Part shown: positions 52,181 through 63,134 of the stretch, in pieces
Position numbering within the stretch: the first letter of the stretch is position 1
How the letters are laid out: each line of letters starts with the position of its first letter
Assembly: GCA_031213475.1 (NCBI GenBank)
Contig: JARUPZ010000002.1
Coordinates: 17,166,079 to 17,230,078, forward strand
Source: Nereocystis luetkeana
Lineage: Eukaryota > Sar > Phaeophyceae > Laminariales > Laminariaceae
Length of the DNA: 64,000 nt
Reading direction: 5' to 3'
Program-made: the position numbers and the translations under genes
The notes under the pieces: model-generated
What the model was told of the DNA's origin: nothing
Databases searched by the model: none
The model's input: the letters and a program-made list of their open reading frames with translations, nothing else

Positions 52181-54258
52181 TGATGATCAAGGGAAAAAAA
52201 TATGAAAAGAGGTACGAGTACGTCATTTGGAGAAGGTCAAAGGCCTTCATCCGGATTCCGCGTGTGACGCCTGCCGCTGCACCCGGCCGCCGCCCCCCCA
52301 ATTGCCCGTCAGAAGCCCCTCCCCCCATAAGCCGGCCGAAGGTCGCCCGTCCAGTTCAACGCATGTAACAAAAAATCGCGTGAGTTTTTTTTGGTGGCAG
52401 AGCCGAACGCCGTTTCCCCGCATCCCCGAGATCACACCAACGGTAAAACGCCTGCGCACATTCAACCAAACCTCATACGCTGAAGGCGGACACCCATTTC
52501 CAACTGCACCAACGCTTTGGGGACAAATCACTCGGAAATAGAGTACCATACTGATTGTAGTATTGCAAAGGGTTAGGCTTCAAACGGGAGAAGCGCGCAG
52601 CCCCCCCCCCCCCGCCACAAATGGAAGCACGCCTCCGTCATGCCGTATCGCGTTGCACTCGTGACCCAACTGACCACATACAAGAATCGACAAAAAAAGT
52701 TGGCGTCAACCATTCGACGCGCTTCATGTCACCACGTACAGTAGTACGTAGTAGCAGTGGAAACAAGGTCACGCCAGGTGTTCGCGGCCGCACGTAGTGC
52801 GCGTATCCGAGGAGCACGCGGCGAGTAAATTTATCGGGGGAAAAAATGCGCTCGTCACGCATTTCCTGGATCAAGCTACTACTACCAACATCAAAAGTTG
52901 TGCTGTAAGCTTGCCGTCAAGACGGCAGAAACCGGCAACGTTTCATACCGCGACAAAGGTCGACGCAACACTGAAAAAAAAACGCCCTCTCTTCCTCGCC
53001 GCTTCGACGTACGCACACAAGCAAAAGCGGAGCAGCGTGACGTCGCTCTTCAGGTTCAGGCAGGGGTTGTCAACAGTGTTACCTTGAGACCTCCCGATAA
53101 CTGCCGCGCGACCGACCAATAAAGAGCTGGAGTGGAGCGCAATATATTTCGTTCTCCTAACGAGGGTGTCGCGCGGCTGTACACTTACAAAATTTCATCG
53201 TTTTATTGTTCGCTCCGCTGGCGTGAAGATAAGAAACCCGTTCCTATCCCACCCTCTCCCCCCCCCCCCCCCCCCCCCCCCCTTCATGGTATGAGTACAC
53301 CCTCCCCCCGCCCCCTTCAGCACCAACCGACAACCACCATGTCGGCTACTTCCGCCCTCCCCCCCCCGCGGCAAAATAAGGAATGCGTTAAGGCAGCCTA
53401 GCTACAGGGCGGTGGGAACGAGCACATTCGCTGACGTCTCTCCTCTTCCGACAAGCGGGCTCCCGTGGTTTCACATCAAAGCCATGCAACAGCAACTCCA
53501 AACACTACCGCCACCACCACCACCACCACCACTGACACCGCCACCACCGTCTCCGCCACCTCCACCCTCCGACCCTTCATCTCCCCCCTCCCCTCTATAG
53601 TGGCTAGCCATTTCGACCTCCTTTCGGGAAAACCCCCCAAAAGCTACCGACGGCCCCACAACCGACGAGCGCCCCCCACCGCGCCCGCACGAAGCTTCGG
53701 CTCGAGTGGTGCACGAGCGCTATCTACCCACACACACGCCGCAATGAGTTACGCGGCGCGACTTCCTCATTTAAAGCCGCCGTACACACTGACCACACTG
53801 CCGGGCTGGACCATATACGCCGTTTTTTTGTTGTGAACGCCTCTGGTGAGCGTTTTCGAGGACGCGTGAACGCAAGCGGCGGAACCAGGGAAAAGGAGGA
53901 CGAGGAGGGGGAAGGGGGGGGGGGGGGGTAAGGGGGTGCATGGAAAGGGGAAGATATCTGGGGGGGGGGGGGGGTTGTATATGCTGGAACGGGTCAAGGA
54001 ATTGGCACACAGAAGACGAAAATGCCCGTCATCGGGGACAGGCGGTACGAAACAAGAGTACCAGGTAAGCACTTTTTGACTGAGACTCTATGAGGCCCTG
54101 CTCGAAATACCCGCACGGCAAAGACAACCATGCAGCCCAGCCTTCCTTCCTTCCTTCCTTCCGGGTCTCGCGCCCACGAAGCGCCTCTCCCGCACGAACA
54201 AACAACAAACAATGGCATCACCAGTTTTGATATGATATGATGGTGCCTATCGGTATCA
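52181..54258. other. No gene recognised; homopolymer-rich
   Basis: Contains a truncated M2 half near 52508-52577, a C-run of about 28 at 53254-53282, (CCA)n at 53508-53532 and G-runs at 53917-53928 and 53960-53973. Open frames are proline-, threonine- or glycine-rich by composition. Confidence 0.4.
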
Positions 54259-54368
54259 TATTACGGGGGACCATAGCACATAAGACCAAATGCTGTTTTG
54301 TAAAAATAGTTAAATATATTGGTTTGTGTATGTAACGTGGGTCCTATTTACTATGGCCCCCCGCAATA
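54259..54368 (+). mobile_element. MITE M1, copy j
   Basis: Complete, with right end GGCCCCCCGCAATA. Confidence 0.85.
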
Positions 54369-54390
54369 GTACAGCTCCGGGAACAAAACC

Positions 54391-54470
54391 CCACTCTGGC
54401 ACGATTTACAAGGAACTTTTTGACCTTGATACGAAGACAAACCGGTCCTTGTATTTACATCCGGAGTAGC
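54391..54470. mobile_element. MITE family M3 copy
   Basis: CCACTCTGGCACGATTTACA and the matching GTATTTACATCCGGAGTAG, 80 bp end to end, 20 bases from M1 copy j. Confidence 0.5.
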
Positions 54471-54979
54471 AGACCCCTGACAAACCCTCTCACAGGGGCG
54501 GTGGCGCGCGGGGTGACTCGATCAGGCTACATACACGACACCGTGGCGCTCCCCCCAACCCACCCGTTTCGCCAGGCCTACGGGTACCCCCCCCCCCCCT
54601 AAAAACGACGATCGCGAAAATGTGCTGACATCGCCGAAACAACAAACACGCCATCTTTAAAAAAAAAGGATAGGACCATGCCTTGCTACTCTCGCTATTT
54701 ATAGGAAGAAACTCGCGTTGGTGGGATATTAGTAACTATCGTCAACTGTGGGCGTTGGAGGAAAGACAAAACGAAAACAAACCCATGTTTTCTTCGACGG
54801 AAATTCTTGGCTTCAGATGTCCCTCCCTCCGGCTTCACCCGCGGCTCAAACTTAAGGCATACACGGTATGCTCTATTTCGGTTCCAGGTGAAGGGGCAAA
54901 CTGGCGACTCGCTCCGCCCGTAAATAAGACCGCGGCTGGTGCACGGCTCTCCCCCCCCCAACGGTAAGCTTGCGTGCCG

Positions 54980-55090
54980 CAGTTACACTACAGTTACGCT
55001 ACGGTTACACTACCAGTTACTATACGGAAACGCAACAAGTTACACTACATTCACGCTGCGGTTGGGGCACAGTTACGATACAGATACACG
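54980..55090 (+). repeat. Degenerate GTTACACTACA tandem
   Basis: Imperfect 12-mers (AGTTACACTAC, GGTTACACTACC, AGTTACGATACAG) repeated about eight times. Confidence 0.7.
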
Positions 55091-55523
55091 GCGCGCGGAC
55101 GCCAACAGGCATTGGTAACGGTCGTATTCGGACGCAGCGGATGCAGACACACACACACAACGGAGAGGCAGCATGGTGGGGTCACCTATATCCCCTCCAA
55201 CCCCTTTTCCTGTCCCGATCTCCGACCCTAACATTGCAATAACAGCTTGCACCCACGTTTTGCTTCAACACATACGTGGAAAAAATAGTAGAATATCCTT
55301 GCAACTGTAGATGTAACCCAACACGAGGGTCAGGCGAGCAAACAAAAAAACGAGAGCAAAGAAAGGGTAATCACAAGCATACCGACAGACATACATAAGC
55401 CGGAGAGCGCCTCCACAAAATATACGCTGAGCTTTCCACGATTTTTTTCCCCCCTCGATCTCACACAGCAGGGGTGTCTTCTTCATTTTTCTTTCAAAAG
55501 GTGTGATAGCTGTCTCTTGTCAA

Positions 55524-56862
55524 TCACTTCGTGTGTTTTTTTCTTGCGGTTTTCGTTTGTCTCCTTTTTTGGGGGGGGAAGCGTTTCACGCAGTGCCCAG
55601 ACCTCGCGAGGGTGAAGGCGACGACGCCGCAGTTGACGATCTTCTTCTTCTTCGCGTCGTGCACCTCATCTTGAGGGAGGAAGCACTGCGGCGAAATGGG
55701 ATACAAACGGGACGACAAACAAAAAACCGCGAAACCACCGCCGAGCACCGTGAAAAAAAAAAAAAAAAATAGGCAAAAAAACACGAAAACAAGAAGACGT
55801 TCGACAGACAACAACTGAGAAAAAAAAAAACCTGGGAGAAACAAAAAACACACACACGAGCACTTAACTTCAGAAACTGAAAGCAACATCAAGAGCCAAA
55901 AACAGAACGGTTAAGAAACAGCAACGATGCCAACAAAAGCGAAACAATAAAAGCGGGAATCGCATACAGGGGGGGGGAGCGGCGCGTTTCACCCTTTTGA
56001 TCTTGAGAGGCCAGGAGAGGACGGAAAACACGACGGTTGTGGCATTTTCCACACGTACATAAGTGATAGATTCGATCTCTCGTACTTCGGCAGGCCATCG
56101 GATTCTCGTAGTACTCTCGTGCTAGACCCTACCGAGTACAGCTCCTCTCCTAATAGTCGTACTGCGGATCACCCTCCCTTCAGCAGACGATCGGTGAGAG
56201 TACGCTCCTTGTTTGTGTGTGTTTTCAGGCATGCCCTTGGTAATATTCCTGTTGCAAATAGTCGGTCGTCGCTTAGATTTCGTAGCAAAAGGTTCGAGAT
56301 CAATCAATGAGGCCTCTCCGCTGCAACCAGGCGGAGACGCTCACCCACAGGGCAAAATACGTCAGGAGACAGTACATTCACCCCTTGACAGTCAGTCAGC
56401 AACTCTGCCCTTGACATGCCTTGACTGGTACGAGAGCACTCGGTTTTAGTGTGGAACACTCGGCCCTACACCCTCGACAGCGCACGTTTTTGAATTGCTT
56501 AACATGTCTCCTCTGACATATCTGCCCCAGGGATACTAATGATCCCCGTGTGTGATCCCCCGGTAATCTATGCGGCACTCCGTCACGTGTAAAATTAACA
56601 GATATACCAAGTATACATACTGAAAAAAAATGGCCCTTGAAGCTGAATGAACACCAAAAGGGCCACGTGACCTACAGCATCGTTTTTTAGTCACCACTCA
56701 CCCTGAAGAAAGAGCGGAAGTAGAGGGAGTGGCCCACGCAAACGACGGTGTCCTCTGGCCTCTGCATAGCCCACTCCGCGAACGCGTTCATGCGCTTGAT
56801 CCCCGTGTAGCCCAACGCCTTCGTGCCCGTGTTGAACTCCGCGTCGAACGCTACGTCCCCGC
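55524..56862 (-). CDS. Histidine phosphatase superfamily protein, last two exons
   Basis: Exons on the minus strand: 56702-56862 (acceptor TTGTGTCCAG, donor GTGAGT) and 55524-55685 (acceptor CGCCGCAG, stop TGA), joined in phase 0 across a 1016-bp intron. The joined 106 residues run from GDVAFDAEFNTGTKALG through RMNAFAEWAMQRPEDTVV, the catalytic second histidine CVGHSLYFRSFF, then CFLPQDEVHDAKKKK and NCGVVAFTLARSG. The VGHS box and the FLP...KKK...NCGVVAFTL ending are typical of a phosphoglycerate-mutase-like branch in algae and other protists. The N-terminal RHG exon is not found. An exon near 56958-57110 fits by phase but its product looks unconvincing. The substrate cannot be inferred. Confidence 0.85.
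56352..56520. mobile_element. MITE family M4 in phosphatase intron
   Basis: Ends ATACGTCAGGAGACA and TGTCTCCTCTGACATAT enclose a sequence colinear with 60516-60678 (GTGTGGAACACTCGGCC shared). The flanks CCCACAGGG and CCCCAGGGA may be a worn 9-bp duplication. Confidence 0.7.
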
Positions 56863-57134
56863 CTGGACACAACGAGGTTCCCAGTAGTCGACAGCAGTTT
56901 TGGCAAGTCCCGAGCAGTTTTTCGTTTTAGATGTTCAGAGGGCCTCGATTCAAACATAGTTATTTTTACCTCTCGCTGTGTGGGAACTCGGGCTGGTGGT
57001 TATTTTCGTAATTGTTTGCTGCTGTGTTGAGCTGGCGGACAGCATTAAAAGAAATGGGCCTTTCCGGTCGGACCGTCGGACGGCGCGGATCTCCGGCTTC
57101 CAGTTTTTGCAGGAGCTCCGTCGTTGTTCACCCA

Positions 57135-57455
57135 CAGGTTAGAAGTAAGGCGTGCCCTATCCCATGTTTTTAAAATAAGGCGTTCTCTCCCGTACCTGGT
57201 CTATGTTAAAATAAGCCATGCCCTATCCCCTATCCCCTACCTGGCAAATATTTCAAGAAGGCATGCCCTATCCCCCACCAGGTATATACTAAAATAAGGC
57301 ATGCCCTATCCCCCATTCCCTACCATATACCAGGTATTAAACTAAGGCATGCCCAATCCCCCATCCCCTATATAATAAAATAAGGCATGCCCTTATCCCC
57401 TATCCCCCACCAGGTACATATTTAATGAGGCATGCCCCTATCCCCTAGAGTTTAA
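57135..57455. repeat. Minisatellite of ~45 bp units
   Basis: Seven to eight units share AAAATAAGGCATGCCCTATC, CCC runs and ACCAGGTATAT, which brings a TACCWGGTA-like motif into many units. Confidence 0.85.
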
Positions 57456-57459
57456 GCGG

Positions 57460-57985
57460 CCGTGCAAACGAGCGAACCCGCCTCGCCGCTGGAATACTAG
57501 AACAGTCATTTTTAGACACCCGACCGAGGCGCACAAGACATGGACAGACCGCATACAGGGTCTTGCCCTCTTTTCCGGAGACACACCAAATCATGCTCCA
57601 GTTGTCCTTCAAAAGACAACGTCTTCAACCCGTCAGCGACGGCGCAGAGGGCCTTGCCCGAAGACAAGTTCGAACTGTAAATGGGCGGTCCTTCAAAAAG
57701 ACAAATTCAACGACTGTCACAGGTCAGACGAAACATTTCCAAGGCGTATTCGAAGCACCCGTATCACGTGTCACGCTCGTTGGAAGGGGGGAGTGAGGGA
57801 GGGAGAGAGGCGTGCTCCTACAAGTAAGTAAGTCATCAGACATCGCTGACACACAAGTTTGTTGCATCACAACAAAAAACCACAAGGAGGTACCTGGTAC
57901 ACCAATACTTCATACGTATAAATAGCGTGGAACGGGTCACCCCCCACCCCCCCCCCCCCCTCCAACCGCCACCTCGATCTGTATC
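57460..57985. other. No gene recognised
   Basis: One 45-codon minus-strand frame near 57560-57680 (GKALCAVADGLKTLSF) is open, but lacks splice evidence linking it to the phosphatase. A C-run lies at 57948-57960. Confidence 0.3.
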
Positions 57986-57988
57986 ACC

Positions 57989-58071
57989 TACCACTCTGGT
58001 CGAAAATATAAGAACCGCTTGGTATTTACGCAAGAACCACAAAGGTGCTTATATTTCCGGCCAGAGTGATA
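57989..58071. mobile_element. MITE family M3, best copy
   Basis: TA-CCACTCTGGTCGAAAATATA with the complementary TATATTTCCGGCCAGAGTG on the other side. Size and TA flank suggest a Tc1/mariner-type MITE (inference). Confidence 0.65.
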
Positions 58072-58085
58072 CCAATCTCTGTCTC

Positions 58086-58310
58086 AACCCTTTCAGTGCT
58101 GCACTCCGTTTTTGGGGACAAACTACATAAATTATGAGTGGTTTGTCAAACTACATAAATTATGAGTCGTTTGTCAAACTACATAAATTATGAGTCGTTT
58201 GTCAAACTACATAAATTATGAGTCGTTTGTCAAACTACGTAAATTATGAGTCGTTTGTCAGACTACATAAATTATGAATGGTTTGTCCCCAAAATGAGAC
58301 TGCAGTCCTA
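58086..58310. mobile_element. MITE M2, copy 12, with expanded loop
   Basis: Normal M2 arms (AACCCTTTCAGTGCTGCACT on the left, GGTTTGTCCCCAAAATGAGA on the right) flank six exact-length 28-bp tandem units at 58119-58286. Each unit is CAAACTACATAAATTATGAG plus TCGTTTGT or a close variant. Confidence 0.9.
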
Positions 58311-58517
58311 TCAACAGAAGGATTGACTGATAGAAGGACCGTTTGCGTATTTGTCAATCCAAAGGGTAAGCTTATTTATCGGGGCATACTGCTGCTGTGC
58401 ATAGCATTGAAGGCCCACCAACAAAAAATAAATACGAGTTGCCAACTTGCAAGGCCGCCTTAAACCCCACGGCATGCCTAAAAAAACAACAGAAACCACA
58501 ACGGTAGGCCTAACCTC

Positions 58518-58622
58518 TATTACGACCATAGTTAATAGGACCAAATATTGTTAGTAAAAATGGTTAAATGTATAGGTTTTTATGTATACCATAGGTCCTA
58601 TTAACTATGGTCCCCCGTAATA
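58518..58622 (+). mobile_element. MITE M1, copy k
   Basis: The left end lacks four G (TTACGACCATAG); otherwise near consensus. Confidence 0.85.
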
Positions 58623-58748
58623 GGCCTATCAATCGGCAGCGAGCAGTGCCGTGCTCTCCTCGTGTACGTATCACGAGAAGCTATTTAATAGAAGGGGGCA
58701 CGAAACGAACGTGGCCGTCCTTCTCTTCTCTCTGTCTCTGAACAAATG

Positions 58749-58850
58749 AACCCTTTTAGCACTGCAGTCTCGTTTTGGGGACAATTGAGGATGCATTACT
58801 TGGAATTTGAGTGCATGCCCCCAAAACGGGACTGGAGTTCTAAAGGGGTT
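58749..58850. mobile_element. MITE M2, copy 13
   Basis: Full arms with an insertion in the loop (AATTGAGGATGCATTACTTG), similar to copy 1. Confidence 0.85.
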
Positions 58851-59058
58851 GAGCCATTTAATTTCCGTCGGTAGAGACCATGGCTACAAATAATTAATTC
58901 CGTCGGTTGTGAACAAAACAGGCATCTCACGTGAACTTGGAGACACTACGCTTTCGAGCTAGATGAAGCCGTATTATAGATCCCCGGCACTGGGTAATCG
59001 TACGCATAACTGCTGTGTGTACAGGAATACGTACAGCAGTACCATCCAAATTAAGGGC

Positions 59059-59159
59059 ATTTTAGGACTGCAGTCCCGTTTTGTGGACAAACTATTAATA
59101 GATAGAATGTGAGTGGTGTGTCCCCAAAACGGGACTACAGACAGCCCTAAAAGCGTTAA
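59059..59159. mobile_element. MITE M2, copy 14
   Basis: Full arms. The loop contains the extra palindrome TATTAATA (59077-59084). Confidence 0.85.
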
Positions 59160-59189
59160 CGCTTTATTTTCGAGCTGTGAAGCCAGAGA

Positions 59190-59460
59190 TCCTTCGATGT
59201 ATATATACACGGGGTGTATGTCGTGCCTGTCTTACCCAGCATGATCACGTGGCATTGCTTTGTCTACAGCAGTGCTTACTGCATACCAGGTACCTGGTAC
59301 GGAACAATGTAGCATCTCTGTGGCGCTGTTCTGTGTTTTGTCACCACAGAGCGTGTTCGTAACTCTCTATTAATAGGGTTAAATAATCGGCACGGACACT
59401 GGTTGTGCAGGATGCCGACAGGGAGAAAAAACGGATTAATGTGAAGAACACACACAGCGA
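59190..59460 (+). mobile_element. LINE tail fragment with double TACCWGGTA insertion
   Basis: Colinear with other tails from TATGTCGTGCCTGTC to AAGAACACACACA, interrupted at 59284-59299 by two overlapping TACCWGGTA motifs. Confidence 0.8.
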
Positions 59461-59625
59461 TACTGCATATTTAGAAAGAGCAAGCAGGGCAGACAACGCA
59501 ATGCCATGCCACCATGCCAGATACGACATGCACGACATAAACATTCCATGAAAGAGAGAAAACAAAAGAATATGATGAAATAAATAATCGAAAAAGAAAA
59601 GGAAAAAGAAAAGGAAAAACTGGCG
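59461..59625 (-). mobile_element. LINE tail fragment, opposite orientation
   Basis: AATGCCATGCCACCATGCCAG to the A-rich block is the reverse complement of the tail, meeting the plus-strand piece head to head. Confidence 0.65.
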
Positions 59626-59653
59626 TGCCCCCGAAGGGCATGTGGCAGACACT

Positions 59654-59748
59654 TAACCCTTTTTAGAACCGCAGTCCCGTTTTGGGGACAAACTACTTGG
59701 AATTTGATTGGTTTGTCCCCAAAACTGGACTGCGGCCCTAAAAGGGAT
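59654..59748. mobile_element. MITE M2, copy 15
   Basis: Close to consensus on both arms. Confidence 0.9.
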
Positions 59749-60515
59749 AGCAAAAAAACGAGCTAAATAAACCTCGCCGCAAGATCTAATTAGAGTACGA
59801 AATGGGAACCAAAGGGAAATAACAGGCAAACCGAAGCACTTTAAAAAACACCCTTCAGGTAGCCGCAGCAGTGTGTGGTACGTGTAGCATGACCAGGTCC
59901 TACCTACTACCAGGTATTTAATAGTCGGTCTGGTACCTTGCTACCCTCTTTGCCGTTTCCGTCCTGCGTTCGTCAACCATGTCCCACCCCCGGAGGAGAT
60001 GCATCAGACTATACGAAGTAAGCGAAGCAGGCTCGACACCCACCCACGCGACAAAACTCCTGTCATGAGAACAAGAAGAGAGAAACAATACCAGGTAAAC
60101 AATAAGAAAATCACGGCTGCTTCGAAGACAGTCACGGTGCCTGTATTAGTTCTAGCGAGCCCTTCAGCCGACTTCGAGACAATTCCTGCGGCATCGGCGT
60201 ACGACATGCCCCATACAGCCCTTCGCACGCATGCCAACGGCTCCTGCTCCTCTGTTCCGACTACTCCAGCATCAGTGCGTTGAACCAAATCCCTGACGAT
60301 GGCTTCGTCTTTGCCGAAGCGTGCCAGAGCGACGTGTAACGCACCAGCGAAGAACACGCTGAACACAGCAGTAACGGTGATAGCACGCAGCCTTGCCGCA
60401 ACCCCTGCGTGACATCAAACCATTCCGAGTGCTCGTCGTCATCCGTACGCACGCAAACCCGCATGCGCTCGTTGTTGTCAGCATCTTGGTTGGTACGCCG
60501 GAGCGTGTGAGTACC

Positions 60516-60678
60516 AAAGATGTCAGGAGACAGCATTTTCACCCCTTGACAGACAGCAACGTTTGCCTCGACATGCCTAAACTGACACCAAACTACTAGG
60601 TTCTAGTGTGGAACACTCGGCCTTGCACCCTTGACAGCGCATATTTTGCCTTGCTTGACATGTCTCCTGACATCTATG
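60516..60678. mobile_element. MITE family M4 with 9-bp target duplication
   Basis: 163 bp with inverted ends AAAGATGTCAGGAGACA and its near complement, flanked by perfect GTGAGTACC on both sides (60507-60515 and 60679-60687). The intact LINE has a single copy of the equivalent site. A 9-bp duplication is typical of Mutator-like transposases. Confidence 0.85.
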
Positions 60679-61678
60679 GTGAGTACCGCCCGCCACAGCA
60701 ACTCACGGTCGACAGAGTCGTACGCGTTCTGCAGATCGATGGATCACATGCACAGGGGGATTTTACTCTGTTGTCCGAGCTCTTGCAACCGGCGCAAGAC
60801 GAACAACATATCGATCGTCGATCGTGCGGGGCGGAAGTCGCACTAACTGCTCCTCCGGGAGTAACCCCTCGGATCTCGCAGCAGTGGTTTGCCAAAGGCG
60901 GGACGCGACGATTTTCAAGAACACTTTGCCTGCGTGGGCATCGAGCGAAATCCCTCTGTCCTTGTTGCAATCAGTTGCAATCGGTTCGTTCCTTCTTTTC
61001 ATGAAATATCTTTAATGATCGCACATTTCCATTGCTGAGGAACTTTTCCCGTCACGCAAGCGTGGACAAGGATGTTGTGAAAGCACTGCTGGGCGAATGC
61101 GGGGTGGCCGATTTTTAGGACTTCGGCCGGGAGGCCATCTGGCCCAACAGCTTTCCAATTCAACATGCCCATAAACTTCCTCCGTCATCTCGTCCATGGA
61201 TGGTTCATCTCCAGAGCGGCAGTTTAAGCGGTCGCGGTGGCAAGAGGTCGATGATCGTGGGATCGAGTTTCAGCGGTTTCGTGTTCAGGAGTTTGTGGTG
61301 GAACCCCGACCGTCGTTCACGACTTCGCACCATAACCCCGCAACAGCGTGCCATCCGCGTCCCTAATGAATTGCTTGCTCTTCGCTTTAATCCCTTGCAA
61401 TCCCGTACTCTTCAGGTGCTTGTAGAATCTCTTCCGGTCGTTCATTCGCCAGGTGTCGTTCGGTTTCGGCGACGACTTCTTCCAAATACGCATGCAGTCC
61501 TGAGGCAATCACCTCCTGCAGGTTCGCACACGAAGATCTCAGTGTCTTCCACGCGGTTCTATCCCGGGGGTGGGCACGCAAGAATTGTCGTCCATCCTCC
61601 CTCGCTGCCCATGCTATTATGAATGCGGCCAAGGTTTCGGCAGACTCACACCATCCACACCGCGTGGTACCAGGTATG

Positions 61679-61872
61679 TATTACGGGGGTCCATAGTTAA
61701 TAGGACCAAATATTGTTACTAGAAATAGTTAAATATATAGATTTTCATGTATACCACAGGTCCTATTAACCCTTTTAGAACCGCAGTCCCGTTTTGGGGA
61801 CAAACCACTCAAACTTCAAGTACTTTCGCCTTCAAAACGGGACTGCGGTTCTAAGGGTGGACCCCCGTAATA
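61679..61872 (+). mobile_element. MITE M1, copy l, carrying a nested M2
   Basis: M1 ends (TTACGGGGGTCCATAGTTAA and GGACCCCCGTAATA) are separated by a complete M2 at about 61768-61857, inserted in the right arm of M1. The whole lies in the decayed LINE. Confidence 0.88.
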
Positions 61873-62403
61873 GTACCTCTTTTTCGACCTCATCAATAAC
61901 AGCCGTGGTGAAAAACTCCACCATGCCAGGTGTATTACGTACCAGGGTACTGGATAAGCTGGTTGAGAGTGGAAACGGCTTTTGCGACTACTCGTTGACG
62001 ACAGTTTTCATCGGACACGAAAAGCTGCCTGTCGAACTCTCGGTGTTTTTCGGGGTTTTCGTATTATTAATAGCGTGTTGGGTGCAAAATGACAACTGAG
62101 TCAGACTTTTGATATACACAATCGTGGTCTGAGTCGACCTTAGCCGGGGGGGGGAAGGAAGTGGGACGACTTTTTGACAATCATGTACTCTATCTAGGCC
62201 GATGGGCTTGACGGGTAAGGATGTCGTCGATCCGCGCACGGTCATTCGGGCTAGTGCCGTTGTGTGCATCCGAGATCCCACCCTTGCGCGTGTTGAAAAA
62301 CGTGTTGGTGAGAGCTACCTTGTAACATACAAATTGGTGGCGAATGACAGAAGTCGTTTGCCACTATCGTTACGAACATCACGTCCGTATGCTCCAAGCA
62401 CTC

Positions 62404-62713
62404 TACTTTCAGTACGTATGTGTGTGTTCTTCACATTATTAAACCGTTCTTTCTACCCGTCGACATCCAGCACAACCAGTGTCCGTGCCGATTCTTCAAT
62501 CCTAGAAGAGATACAAGTTCTGTGGTCACAAAGCTACGCCACAGAGATACTACGTTGCCACGTACCTGGTATGCAGTAAGCACAGCAGTGGGCAATGCAA
62601 TGCCACGTCATCATACTGGATACGACAGGCACGACATACACATTCTATGAAAAAGAGAAACGAAAGGAAACAAACGAAAAGAAAACAAAAAACAAAGAAG
62701 ACAAATCGAAGCA
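62404..62713 (-). mobile_element. LINE 3' tail inserted in LINE ORF
   Basis: Starts with (GT)n-like TATGTGTGTGTTC, the complement of the (AC)n terminus, and runs through the tail to a truncation at AAGACAAATCGAA. It carries a CCTGGTA insertion at 62565-62571. Confidence 0.8.
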
Positions 62714-63134
62714 GGGATATAATTAGCTGCTGCTCTGTTGGACTGGTGCAACATTTTGGTCAAAAATGCTGTTTTGCGAATTGTTGCGGCCTTTTTTGTT
62801 CGCCGTAGGCAAAAAAAACAAAAGAAACGCTGTTTTTCAAATTCGCCTTCGGCGAAAGGTAAATTGAGCCATCTTTTTGAATTCGCCGCATGAGATTTTT
62901 TTTTCAGGCCCTTTTTCTATAGTAGAACAAGAGAAATTTAGATTCTGATCCCGATACACGCCTTTTTGAGGTTCGGGAGGTGTATAAAAACACACTGTTA
63001 CTTGGTTTTCGGGTGTATATTCGCGCATATACGAGGTATTGCATATTTTTTTGTCTCCGGCGGCCCTCCCGGGGGCCCCTGGGGGCTTGCGCGCCTGCGG
63101 CGCGCAACTGACACCGGACCACTAATTATATCCC
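62714..63134. mobile_element. 421-bp element with GGGATATAATTAG ends
   Basis: Exact 13-bp inverted ends at 62714-62726 and 63122-63134. The interior is AT-rich with hairpins (TTCGCCTTCGGCGAA) and a GC-rich cluster at 63058-63105. No ORF of note and no clear target duplication. Class unknown. Confidence 0.6.

Larger units (their letters stand above)
60108..62403 (-). pseudogene. Decayed LINE ORF fragment with nested insertions
   Basis: The minus strand is colinear with LINE bases about 1850-3725 (end of the endonuclease through most of the reverse transcriptase), with many frameshifts and stops. Recognisable pieces are AWAAREDGRQFLRAHPRDRT near 61600, AHAGKVFLKIVASRL near 60940 and DVTQGLRQGCVLSPLL near 60400. 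It is interrupted by M4 at 60516-60678 and by M1 carrying M2 at 61679-61872. The 3' tail is missing. Confidence 0.88.
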
